DNA of 39,543 nucleotides from a virus. A program made the position numbers and the translations under genes. The stretch's first letter is position 1, and each line of letters opens with the position of its first letter. Positions 23,070 to 30,201 of the stretch are shown one piece after another. The notes below the pieces were generated by a model, which saw nothing but the letters and a program-made list of their open reading frames with translations, had not been told where the DNA came from and did not search any database. The stretch spans positions 1 through 39,543 of the IMG/VR virus record IMGVR_UViG_3300047678_000608; one strand, 5' to 3'.

Positions 23070-24772
23070 TGCTGATCCCTGTCGTTGGATGTGTCTTCCG
23101 CACCAGGCTCTGCCGGCGCGCTCGGATTTGGCTCCGGCGGCTCGCCCTCGGCCTTGCCGCCCTCGACCTCGGTCGCCGCCGGCAGCGGCTGCGCCTGGCC
23201 CTTGTCGTTGACCTGCAGCGGGTCGCTGTCGAAGACGAGCTCGAGCTCGGCCGCCATGTCGAGTTCCTCGCGGCGGTTCTTCATCACGTCCTCGACATCG
23301 CTGTCGGGACTCGTCTGCGCGATCACGTCACCCTGCGTCATGAAACCGTTGCGCACGGCCATCTTGTAGGCGGCGACTTCCTTTTGGGGGTCGATCCAGC
23401 TCCAGCCGCGCGGCTTGAACTTCACGGCCTGGTACTTGGCCGGGTTGGAGTAGTAGTCGGCGCCGGCCTTGACCTTGCCGACGAGCACGGCGGCATCGAG
23501 GAACTCGCGGTGGATGTCCCACCGCAGGTTGCGGATGACGAAGCCCTGCAGCACGCGATACAGGTCGCGGTCGTCGAGCAGCGCCATGCGGCTCGACGAA
23601 TAGTTGCTCTGGCTGTAGTCGCGGCTGAGACTCTCGTAGCTGGTGCCCACGCCGACCGCCATCTTGCGCAGCATGTAGCGCAGGAATGGCTCGACCGACG
23701 GGTCCGGTGTCATGCCGTTGAAGCCGGCGACGTCTTCGCCCGGCAGCAGCTTGGTCCAGGTGCCCGGCTCGGTGTCGACGATCTGTCGACCGTTCTGCAC
23801 GCCGTCGCCGGTTGTCAATTCGGGGCTGCGGATGAAGCCGACGATGTTGGCCGCCGCGCGCGACTTGACGATCAGGCTCTCTTCGTAGCCGGCTTGGTCG
23901 TGCAGGTTGCGCACGACCGCGTGGAACCACGGCTCGCCGCGCGTCTGCGGCCAACGCTCGACGATGTAGAGGTGGATGATGTCCGCGGCGTCGACGCGCA
24001 GGTACTTCGACGGCTCGAAGGTCGCGAACTGGTAGTCGCCGGGGTGGTGCGGCGAGAACCAGTACGCGACCGGGCGGCCCCAGCTGTCGACCTCGACGCC
24101 CATGCGGATCGCGTTGCCGTTCGGCGCGCGTGCGGTCTGCCATGCATCGAGCAGCCGGTCGGCTTCGATCACCTCGAGCGCGAGCGGGATCGTGCCGCTG
24201 CCGAACGGCCGGCGGATCTTGCGGATGATCACTTCGCCGGCCGTGACCAGTTGCACCATCGCGAGCCGCTCGATCTCCGGAAAGCCGAGCAGGCCGGCCG
24301 TGTGGCACGTCGCCTTGCACGACCAGTCGGCCCACGCGTTCTCGATGCTGTCGTTCACCGCCGTCTGCAGCTTGCCGCGGCCGCTCTTCACCTGCCCCTG
24401 CAGCCCGATGCCCTGGCCGATCACGTTGTTCGTGATCAGGCGAACCGCGTGCTTGGCGAACGGGTTGTCGCGCACCAGCTGGCGCGAGCGGGCGCGCAAT
24501 GCACGCAGCGAGGTGAGGATCTCGCTGTCGGCGCTGGTGCCCATCGCGGTCCAGTCGCCGGTCAGCCGCGAGAACTCCGCACCGGCGTAACTGCGTGCCT
24601 GCTGCTGCAGCCGATCGCGCTGGACGGCGGCGCCGCGCTGTTGCGCGCGCTGCGCGACGAACTTGTCGAGCACGAGGCTGCGCTTCACGGCCAGGTCGGG
24701 CACGACCGCGCCGGTGGGCAGCGCCGGTGCGCGGCTTGCGCTCTGGAAGAAAGGCCGTTCGAAGGGTCGCAT
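23066..24772 (-). CDS. Portal protein, lambda gpB family
   Basis: A 568-residue protein forming the dodecameric DNA gate of the head. LRARSRQLVRDNPFAKHAVR, followed by ITNNVIGQGI, is the classic N-terminal signature of the lambda-type portal (PF05136). Further hallmarks are FGSGTIPLALEVIEADRL, WFHAVVRNLHDQAGYEES and YSQSNYSSSRMALLDD. The C-terminal tail is Pro/Glu-rich and probably disordered. ATG 24772 overlaps the stop of the gpW-like gene, and its own stop overlaps the SGNH start. It matches the lambda-type terminase upstream. There is no fused C-protease; that function is on the capsid gene instead. Confidence 0.95.
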   Translation of the reverse strand: MRPFERPFFQSASRAPALPTGAVVPDLAVKRSLVLDKFVAQRAQQRGAAVQRDRLQQQARSYAGAEFSRLTGDWTAMGTSADSEILTSLRALRARSRQLVRDNPFAKHAVRLITNNVIGQGIGLQGQVKSGRGKLQTAVNDSIENAWADWSCKATCHTAGLLGFPEIERLAMVQLVTAGEVIIRKIRRPFGSGTIPLALEVIEADRLLDAWQTARAPNGNAIRMGVEVDSWGRPVAYWFSPHHPGDYQFATFEPSKYLRVDAADIIHLYIVERWPQTRGEPWFHAVVRNLHDQAGYEESLIVKSRAAANIVGFIRSPELTTGDGVQNGRQIVDTEPGTWTKLLPGEDVAGFNGMTPDPSVEPFLRYMLRKMAVGVGTSYESLSRDYSQSNYSSSRMALLDDRDLYRVLQGFVIRNLRWDIHREFLDAAVLVGKVKAGADYYSNPAKYQAVKFKPRGWSWIDPQKEVAAYKMAVRNGFMTQGDVIAQTSPDSDVEDVMKNRREELDMAAELELVFDSDPLQVNDKGQAQPLPAATEVEGGKAEGEPPEPNPSAPAEPGAEDTSNDRDQQ

Positions 24773-25350
24773 CAGCAAGGCCTCACGAAGCGGACGAACA
24801 GATTGCGCGGGTTGCCGAGGCCGTTGGCGATCGAGTCGGACGTGCCTTCGTTGAGCACCTTGATCTGCCAGAAGCTGTGCAACGACATCAACGAGGCCAA
24901 GTCCTGAAACTCCATCGTCCGGCCGGCGATCTCGTATTTCTTGACCTTGCCGCCGGTGGCGTTGAAGGTGGCCATCGCGGCCTCGCAATCGGCGAGCGCG
25001 ATCTGCGCCGGCGTGCGGCCGTCATAGGCCGTGTTGATCTGCGTCAGGTCCGGCGTGATGGTGAGCTGGCCGTTGCCGATCGTGATGCGCTGGCCGGTCT
25101 GCGCGATCGCAGCGGACCAGGTGTAGAGGCCTGGCGCGAGTCCCGCGGTGTCCGCGATCGCGACCGTGCTCTGCCAGCCCGGCGTGCCGTCCGTCTGCGG
25201 CACGGCCACGATGTCCAGCTTCGACGGCCCGCGCAGCGCGTAGGTCAGCGTCCACAGGTCGGAGTCGGCGACGGTGCCGTCGTCGAGCGTCCACGGGTCA
25301 TCCGGCCAGGTCGCGCTGTCGCCCTGGGTCAGTGTCGAGAAGATGTTCAT
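24772..25350 (-). CDS. gpW-like head-tail joining protein with N-terminal beta domain
   Basis: A 192-residue protein between terminase and portal, the slot of lambda gpW. The C-terminal 65 residues (LADCEAAMATFNATGGKVKK, then EIAGRTMEFQDLASLMSL) fit the gpW helix-hairpin-helix pattern with the GR..EF turn, although gpW is only about 68 residues. The first 110 residues (DSATWPDDPWTLDDGTVADS, then TLTYALRGPSKLDIV and GLYTWSAAIAQTGQRITIG) form an Ig-like beta domain. The whole therefore reads as a fusion. gpW plugs the portal and prepares the tail-joining surface. The extra domain might be surface-exposed. The fold call is by eye. Confidence 0.65.
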   Translation of the reverse strand: MNIFSTLTQGDSATWPDDPWTLDDGTVADSDLWTLTYALRGPSKLDIVAVPQTDGTPGWQSTVAIADTAGLAPGLYTWSAAIAQTGQRITIGNGQLTITPDLTQINTAYDGRTPAQIALADCEAAMATFNATGGKVKKYEIAGRTMEFQDLASLMSLHSFWQIKVLNEGTSDSIANGLGNPRNLFVRFVRPC

Positions 25351-25354
25351 CGGG

Positions 25355-27496
25355 TCACCACTTTTTCGCGGACCAGCCGCCGGAGCGCGGCATGCCGCTC
25401 GGGCGCGTCACCGGTTCGCGCCGGACTGGCGCCGCCGGAGCCGCGGCGACTGGTACGGGCGCGGTCTGCGCCGTCTCGATGGCCGCAGCGGGCTCGGCTT
25501 CGAGTGCAGGCGTCTGCACGGACGCCGGCAGCGTCGCGACCGGCGCCGCCGACTCGCCGAACAACGCCGGCTGGTTGATGGCGCCCTCTTCCGCGTCCCA
25601 GCGCTCGTCGCGCCAGAGGTTGATCTTCAGGCTGCGCGCGGCATGCAGGCAGTACACCTCGCAGTCGAGTGCCTCGTTGCGCCGGCCGGCCTGGCAGGCC
25701 CAGACGAAGCGACCGCGCAAGGTCTTGTGCGGCACCTTGACCTCGGCGGTGAGCTGGTCGTAATAGTCCGGCCGCACGGTCCGGTACCAGTGCATGCGGC
25801 CGGGCCCGCGGCCGCGAAGCTTGATGCGGCCGCCCTGCTCGTCGACGCCGAGGATCAGGTCCTTCGCGACCTGCGTGCCGACCATGTACGGCTTCACGCC
25901 CGACGGATGCGGCCGGTGGTTGCCCTTGGTGTCGATGCTGAGCTTCGGCGGCGAGAACACGTCGCGCTTCGGGTCGTGCGACTCGCCCTTGCCGGCCATG
26001 AAGCCGCGGCTGAGCCGACGACGCACATAGCCGTACACCGCTTCCATGGTCTGGCCGTCGCCCGAGTCGATCGTCGCCGCGCGAATGCGCAGCGGCGCGC
26101 CGCCGGCGTGGGGGAAGGCGCTGGTCAGCAACTGGTCCAGGTCGCCCCAGGCGCCGGAAGCCTCGCGATCGAGCGAACCGTCGTCGTTCCACTTGACGAC
26201 GAGCGTGCGGCCGAAGATCTCGCCCCACCACACGAGCCAGCTTTCCTCGCCACGGCCCCAGGCGCGGATGATGACGGCGAGCCGATCGTGTTGCACGTCG
26301 ACGCCGGAGGTGAGCACGACGCCGCCATGCGGCACCGTCAGCTCGGCATAGTCCTCGGCCCGCTCGCGCAGTGCCCTGCGATCGGGCACGTTGCTCTTGT
26401 ACGCATAGGCGAGGCCTTCGGTGTTGTTCCGAAAGCTGCGCATCTTCGTGTCGTCGCCCTGCGCCAGCGCGTGCTCGGCCTGCAGCCGCTTCTCGACCAG
26501 GCGCGCCAGCACCGAGCCAGGGAACGGGCTGTAGAGCTCGTTGATCGAGAAGCCCGCAACGCCGTGGAACGGTTGCGACGCACGCCACTGGCCCTTGCGC
26601 ACGGCGCGGTTCTTCTCGGCGTCGGTCCACAGGCAGCCGTTGTGCGGGCACTGGTAGCGCGCCGACTCCGGCTGCGCATGGCCATACACCTCGTGAGAGA
26701 CGGTCGGCTCGTTCGTCCACTTCACGTTCTGCCAGACGAGCACCTGGAACTCGCCGCAGTGCGGGCACGGCACCCAGAACTCGCGCTGGTCGCTGCCCTT
26801 GTACGCCGCGTCGATCGCGCTGAACCCCTCGATCGTCGGCGTGCCGCCGAAGACCATCTTGCGACGCGCGAAGGTCTTGAAGCGTTCGCGCAGCAGGGTG
26901 ATCGTGTCGCCTTGGTTTTTGACGTTGCGGTTGCTGTCGTCAGGTTCTTCGACCGCGACGAATGAAGCGGGCGTCGACTTCACCGAGTCCGCGCTGTTCG
27001 AGCCGACCAGCTTCAGGAAGCCGCCAGGGAAGCCCTTGTAGTCCCAGCTGTTGTTCCGGTCGCGCACCTTGTGCACGGGGATCTTCTCGGCCAGGCACGG
27101 CGTGACCTCGACCATCGGCGTGAACTTCTCGCGATCGAATGCTTTGGCCGAACCTTCCTTCGCGAACATGACGATCATCGCGCAGGGCTCGAGGTCGATC
27201 TTCTTGCCGATGTGGTTCAGCAGCACGCCGTCGGTCCAGGCGATCTGCGCGGACTTGCGGCCGACCACCTCGAAGACCGCCGGGTCGTCGAGCGCCTCGT
27301 GCATGCCGATCACCCACGGCGTGATGTCCGGGTTGTACTTGCCCGGCATGGCGGTGGACTTAGCCGACATGCGCCTGCGCTCCCGCGCCCACTGCGTCGT
27401 CGTCATCTTGCGCCGAGGCGCCATCTGCATGGCCAGCCGGCGCAGCAGTGCCCGCACGCTCGGGATCGTATCGAGCGAGCTGGCTGAAGGTTGCAT
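25355..27496 (-). CDS. Terminase large subunit, lambda gpA type
   Basis: A 713-residue packaging motor and nuclease. The N-terminal ATPase shows the degenerate Walker A of the family (GRKSAQIAWTDG, residues 79-90), an acidic Walker B-like FVAVEEPD (near 178-185) and the coupling motif FGGTPT. CPHCGEFQ (243-250) is the conserved Cys pair. The C-terminal nuclease starts at SGVDVQHDRLAV. A Pro/Ala-rich extension of about 70 residues precedes the end. gpA-type terminases cut at cos sites, so cohesive ends are expected. ATG 27496 has GAGGAA upstream but overlaps terS by 137 bases; Met24 or Met31 would shorten the overlap. Confidence 0.95.
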   Translation of the reverse strand: MQPSASSLDTIPSVRALLRRLAMQMAPRRKMTTTQWARERRRMSAKSTAMPGKYNPDITPWVIGMHEALDDPAVFEVVGRKSAQIAWTDGVLLNHIGKKIDLEPCAMIVMFAKEGSAKAFDREKFTPMVEVTPCLAEKIPVHKVRDRNNSWDYKGFPGGFLKLVGSNSADSVKSTPASFVAVEEPDDSNRNVKNQGDTITLLRERFKTFARRKMVFGGTPTIEGFSAIDAAYKGSDQREFWVPCPHCGEFQVLVWQNVKWTNEPTVSHEVYGHAQPESARYQCPHNGCLWTDAEKNRAVRKGQWRASQPFHGVAGFSINELYSPFPGSVLARLVEKRLQAEHALAQGDDTKMRSFRNNTEGLAYAYKSNVPDRRALRERAEDYAELTVPHGGVVLTSGVDVQHDRLAVIIRAWGRGEESWLVWWGEIFGRTLVVKWNDDGSLDREASGAWGDLDQLLTSAFPHAGGAPLRIRAATIDSGDGQTMEAVYGYVRRRLSRGFMAGKGESHDPKRDVFSPPKLSIDTKGNHRPHPSGVKPYMVGTQVAKDLILGVDEQGGRIKLRGRGPGRMHWYRTVRPDYYDQLTAEVKVPHKTLRGRFVWACQAGRRNEALDCEVYCLHAARSLKINLWRDERWDAEEGAINQPALFGESAAPVATLPASVQTPALEAEPAAAIETAQTAPVPVAAAPAAPVRREPVTRPSGMPRSGGWSAKKW

Positions 27497-27908
27497 TGAC
27501 GTGTTCCTCGAGGAGCTGCAGATCTACATCGATGCCGTGAAGCGCATCCAGCTCGGTCTTGATCTTGTCGGGCAGGCCCTGGACCTCGGTCTTCCAGGCG
27601 CCCACCATCTGCGCGAGTTCGGGCTCGAGCTGCGCCAGGTTGACGAGCTGGCCCTTCTTCTCCGCAAGCTGGAACTGCTTCAGCTCGCGATCGACCTGTT
27701 CCGTCAGCACGCGCTCGCGGACCAGGTCCTGGCCGTCCTCGGTCCGATGGCCAGCAGCCGCGCCGCGCAGCCTTCGGATGTACGCCACGCGTATCACCGA
27801 CAGCTCTTCGTTGCGCCAGTCGATGCCCAACTCGTCGACGAGCTTGCTGACTTCCGGCTGGCTCAGATCGAGATGCCGTCCGATCTCCGTCTGAGTCGCC
27901 ATCACCAT
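27360..27908 (-). CDS. Terminase small subunit
   Basis: A 182-residue protein directly upstream of and overlapping terL. The N-terminus has an HTH (TQTEIGRHLDLSQPEVSKLV) as in gpNu1-type small subunits, which recognise the cos region and load the large subunit. The middle is charged coiled coil (VDRELKQFQLAEKKGQLVN), a likely oligomerisation segment, and a C-terminal acidic tail reaches into terL. Starts at 27908 (ATG) and 27902 (ATG) are both possible. The reading of the last 45 residues is weakly protein-like because the region is shared with terL. Confidence 0.85.
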   Translation of the reverse strand: MVMATQTEIGRHLDLSQPEVSKLVDELGIDWRNEELSVIRVAYIRRLRGAAAGHRTEDGQDLVRERVLTEQVDRELKQFQLAEKKGQLVNLAQLEPELAQMVGAWKTEVQGLPDKIKTELDALHGIDVDLQLLEEHVNATFSQLARYDPERAGTAAPAGHADGASAQDDDDAVGAGAQAHVG

Positions 27909-28085
27909 CCCAATCTATAGCCCCCCAACCACCCCCAAAACTAGACGAATTTCGGGGTCGTGGACTGCGCGTTTTCTGCGGGCGAGAAGGACCCTGGATT
28001 TTTCAGAGGGCCGGCGATGGTTTCTGCGTGGCGGCACACTATGGGCGTCGTCCATAGGGCGCAGCGCCGACGTGTGCAGACGCCT
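27909..28085. other. Noncoding region upstream of terS, cos candidate
   Basis: A 177-bp gap, the only sizeable one next to the terminase genes. It contains a perfect 6-bp dyad (CTATGG, 7-base spacer, CCATAG) near 28040-28058, an imperfect CCCT/AGGG dyad around 27990-28008 and a G-run-rich tract on the leftward strand next to terS. A TATAG element (27916-27920) could belong to a promoter. gpA-type terminases cut beside terS, so this is where I would place cos. No cut site can be read directly. Confidence 0.4.
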
Positions 28086-28679
28086 TCACCGCGACAGGTA
28101 GGCGATCTCGTGCGCGAGTCGATCGCTGAACGTCTCGCTGATGAAGCGGCCCATCAGGTCCTGAATGCGTGCATTGGCAGCCGCGCCACCAACACTCGGT
28201 CCATAAAGCTTGCGCGCAGGGAAGTCATGCCACCCGCCACGACTGCCGCGCTTGTACTGCTTGGCAAAGCGCAACACGATCTTGCCTGCGGCCTTATCCT
28301 CGACGAACACGCCCGATGTGCCGTTGCGCCGTTGGGCGATGAACGCACCCTTGATCAACTTCGGCTTGCCGTGCACTTTCACCGTCACGCCGGCCTTCGA
28401 CTGGCGCGGGCTGAATGCCATCAGGCTCTTCGTGTTGCGCTTGGTCTTGATCGTCGTGACCATGCGCCCTGCACTCGCCTTCACGATCGAGATCGCCTGC
28501 TTGATCTCACTCACCGTGAAGTTGTAGCCATCGCTTCGCATGACGCGCGATGTCTGCGTCCGCGCCATGTCGCCAGTGCGATTCAACGCACGCGGTATCG
28601 CCTTGGCAACCACATCGGCCTTGTACCCGTTCATGCGAGCGAGCACCTGAGCGATGTTCGTGCGGACGGCGATTTCCAT
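28086..28679 (-). CDS. gpZ-like minor tail protein
   Basis: A 197-residue basic protein. The pattern (VVAKAIPRALNRTGDMARTQ, then SRVMRSDGYNFTVSEIKQAI, TIKTKRNTKSLMAF and RNGTSGVFVED) matches the minor tail protein Z family of lambda (PF06763-like), which acts at the head-proximal end of the tail. In lambda, Z lies between FII and U; here it lies upstream of terS, so it is displaced. ATG 28679 is chosen over a TTG at 28709 because AGGG precedes it. A packaging-linked role is an alternative given the position. Confidence 0.7.
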   Translation of the reverse strand: MEIAVRTNIAQVLARMNGYKADVVAKAIPRALNRTGDMARTQTSRVMRSDGYNFTVSEIKQAISIVKASAGRMVTTIKTKRNTKSLMAFSPRQSKAGVTVKVHGKPKLIKGAFIAQRRNGTSGVFVEDKAAGKIVLRFAKQYKRGSRGGWHDFPARKLYGPSVGGAAANARIQDLMGRFISETFSDRLAHEIAYLSR

Positions 28680-28774
28680 GCGCGCCCTACTTCGCTTGAT
28701 CAGGGACAACGAGCAACGTCAAAGACGCCGGCACGAGGCACACGCGCTGCCCGCAACAGCGGCAGCGCAATGCC

Positions 28775-29089
28775 TCAAGCAACCGACAGAGCCAGCGCCG
28801 CAGGCACATTGACGTTGACCACCGACGTGTCGGTCACGACCAGCGGATTCGGATCGCTCACGGCCGGCGCCAACGGCGTGCCGTTGTCGTCGACCACCGC
28901 GACCGAGCCGGTGTACGTGCCAGCCGGGACGCTGCAGCTGATCGACGTGGCATCGAGCGGCGCCTGTGCCGTGATCGGCGTCGTGCCGTCGGCCGGCGTC
29001 AAGGTCAACAGGTAGCCGACTGCCGGCCGCGCCAACGATGCAGCAGCGACGGCAGTGAGCGTCAGCGCCGCGAGAACGGTTCGAGACAT
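28775..29089 (-). CDS. Small secreted protein with Sec signal peptide
   Basis: A 104-residue protein with a very strong ribosome binding site (GGAGG). The N-terminus has a positive start and hydrophobic core (MSRTVLAALTLTAVAAASLA), a typical Sec signal peptide with possible cleavage near ARPAVG. The mature part is Thr/Pro/Val-rich beta structure, like a single Ig-type domain (SCSVPAGTYTGSVAVVDDNG). It is the first gene after the terminator that follows the late regulator. It may be a periplasmic exclusion or virion-associated factor; no named family is recognised. Confidence 0.7.
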   Translation of the reverse strand: MSRTVLAALTLTAVAAASLARPAVGYLLTLTPADGTTPITAQAPLDATSISCSVPAGTYTGSVAVVDDNGTPLAPAVSDPNPLVVTDTSVVNVNVPAALALSVA

Positions 29090-29108
29090 GATCGACCTCC
29101 TTTGATCA

Positions 29109-29142
29109 GACAACAAAAAAGCCGCCTGGTCAGGGCGGCTTT
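29109..29142 (-). terminator. Strong terminator at the entrance of the late operon
   Basis: On the leftward transcript a 9-bp stem (AAAGCCGCC with GGCGGCTTT, loop CTGACCA) is followed by a T-rich run (TTTTTTGTTG, sharing the last stem bases). It lies between the Q-like gene and the first late gene, the position of lambda tR', where the late antiterminator would act. Confidence 0.85.
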
Positions 29143-29225
29143 CGGTGAAGCGGTTCTCGTCAACCTCGTGACTTGAACCAGATTGCCTGAAATGTACCGA
29201 AAAAGGATATTCCGTAGAACTCCTT
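29143..29225 (-). promoter_or_regulatory. Candidate late promoter and antitermination region
   Basis: An 83-bp gap between the Q-like gene and the terminator. It holds an AT-rich patch unusual in this genome (GAATATCCTTTTTCGGTACA on the leftward strand). TACATT or TATCCT could serve as a -10 element, but no good -35 is seen. The layout of late regulator, promoter region, terminator and late genes follows lambda Q/pR'/tR'. The boundaries are approximate. Confidence 0.4.
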
Positions 29226-29636
29226 TCAGCCGGCTCCGGCGCGACGCTGCAGGGCCTCGACGCGATCGCGCTCTGCACGCCGTGCGGCCTCTCGACCGGT
29301 GAACCATGCTTCGATGCGCGCGTGCGCTTGCCAGATGCGAGCCTTCACGGCCGACTCGGTGCAACCGAGCATGGCAGCGTCGATCGCCGGACTGTCGCCT
29401 GTCAGATAGACCTGGCACACCGTGAGTCGCAGCCGCGCCTCCAAGTCGTTGACGGCCAGGTCCGTATCGCTCGCTTCGCAGTCGGATGTCGGCACGACGG
29501 CCTCTCGATATCGAGAACCGCTGCCGCCTCCGAACGTCCCGCCGCCGGCGCTGAATCCCAAGCCACCCGAACCAGCGCCGTGCTTCCACCGCGCCCAGTT
29601 CTGCAACCGGCGCTCGATGTCCTCAATGCGCGCCAT
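29226..29636 (-). CDS. Q-like late transcription regulator
   Basis: A 136-residue protein with a strong ribosome binding site (GGAGGTGGCG). The N-terminus (IEDIERRLQNWARWK) matches the opening of phage antiterminator/ArpU-like late regulators. A Gly/Ser linker follows, then an HTH of sigma region 4 type (AIDAAMLGCTESAVKARIWQ, AHARIEAWF). It is the last gene of the early leftward operon and lies before the late terminator, where lambda Q sits. It is expected to let RNA polymerase read into the late genes. The family is inferred from motif and synteny. Confidence 0.75.
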   Translation of the reverse strand: MARIEDIERRLQNWARWKHGAGSGGLGFSAGGGTFGGGSGSRYREAVVPTSDCEASDTDLAVNDLEARLRLTVCQVYLTGDSPAIDAAMLGCTESAVKARIWQAHARIEAWFTGREAARRAERDRVEALQRRAGAG

Positions 29637-29916
29637 TCGCCACCTCCGGTTCATGCAACACCAGCAGCACTTGCTCGGCCGTCAATTGCATCGTCGCAAA
29701 AGCCGCCACTTCCGGTGACGGACCGAGTACGCCGATCGCGATCGCACCCTCGCGTGCATAGAACCACCCTGGCTCGCGCTCGATCACGCCGCGGCGCCAG
29801 CACTCGCGCACATGCGCCTCGCCGAGCGTTGCGCGCTTCTCTTTCATCAACCTCGCCACGCCCGGCATTTCCCGCGGCAGCCAGCTGAATCGGTTCGCTG
29901 AATCGGTTCTGTCCAT
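29623..29916 (-). CDS. Hypothetical early protein upstream of the late regulator
   Basis: A 97-residue protein overlapping the start of the Q-like gene by 14 bases. The pattern WLPREMPGVARLMKEKR, followed by VRECWRRGVIEREPGWFYAR, recalls a family of unknown function common beside late regulators in betaproteobacterial phages, as far as I remember. ATG 29916 is preferred (AAAGGA upstream); a TTG at 29925 is closer to that element. Trp-rich and basic, so nucleic-acid contact is possible. Confidence 0.65.
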   Translation of the reverse strand: MDRTDSANRFSWLPREMPGVARLMKEKRATLGEAHVRECWRRGVIEREPGWFYAREGAIAIGVLGPSPEVAAFATMQLTAEQVLLVLHEPEVANGAH

Positions 29917-29931
29917 GTTGTCCAAGTCCTT

Positions 29932-30189
29932 TCATGGAGAGGTGAAGCATTCGAGGGCTCGGCCGCGCGCGCCCGGGCGCACCTGCTCGCTCGCCTGCCC
30001 ACGCATCTGGCCCGGATGCTCGACCGTGCCGACGTGGCTCCGCCGGCCAGCCCCGGCTTCATCGATTCGAAAGATGCCAAGGGTCAATGCCAGAACGCGG
30101 ACACGCGGACAGCCGAGATCCAGGCGCGCCTGGTCGCGACCCTTCACATAGGCACCGTCGCGACGCCGCTGACCTTTTCGGCGCCGCAA
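29932..30189 (-). CDS. Doubtful reading frame between primase and hypothetical gene
   Basis: An open frame of 85 codons starting at TTG, 12 bases after the primase stop, with no convincing ribosome binding site and very basic composition. The third codon positions are less GC-biased than in neighbouring genes. It fills an otherwise empty 285-bp gap (29917-30201). It could be a degraded gene or simply noncoding; I see no motif. Listed so that the gap is described. Confidence 0.25.
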   Translation of the reverse strand: MRRRKGQRRRDGAYVKGRDQARLDLGCPRVRVLALTLGIFRIDEAGAGRRSHVGTVEHPGQMRGQASEQVRPGARGRALECFTSP

Positions 30190-30201
30190 CGCCTTCGCTG
30201 G

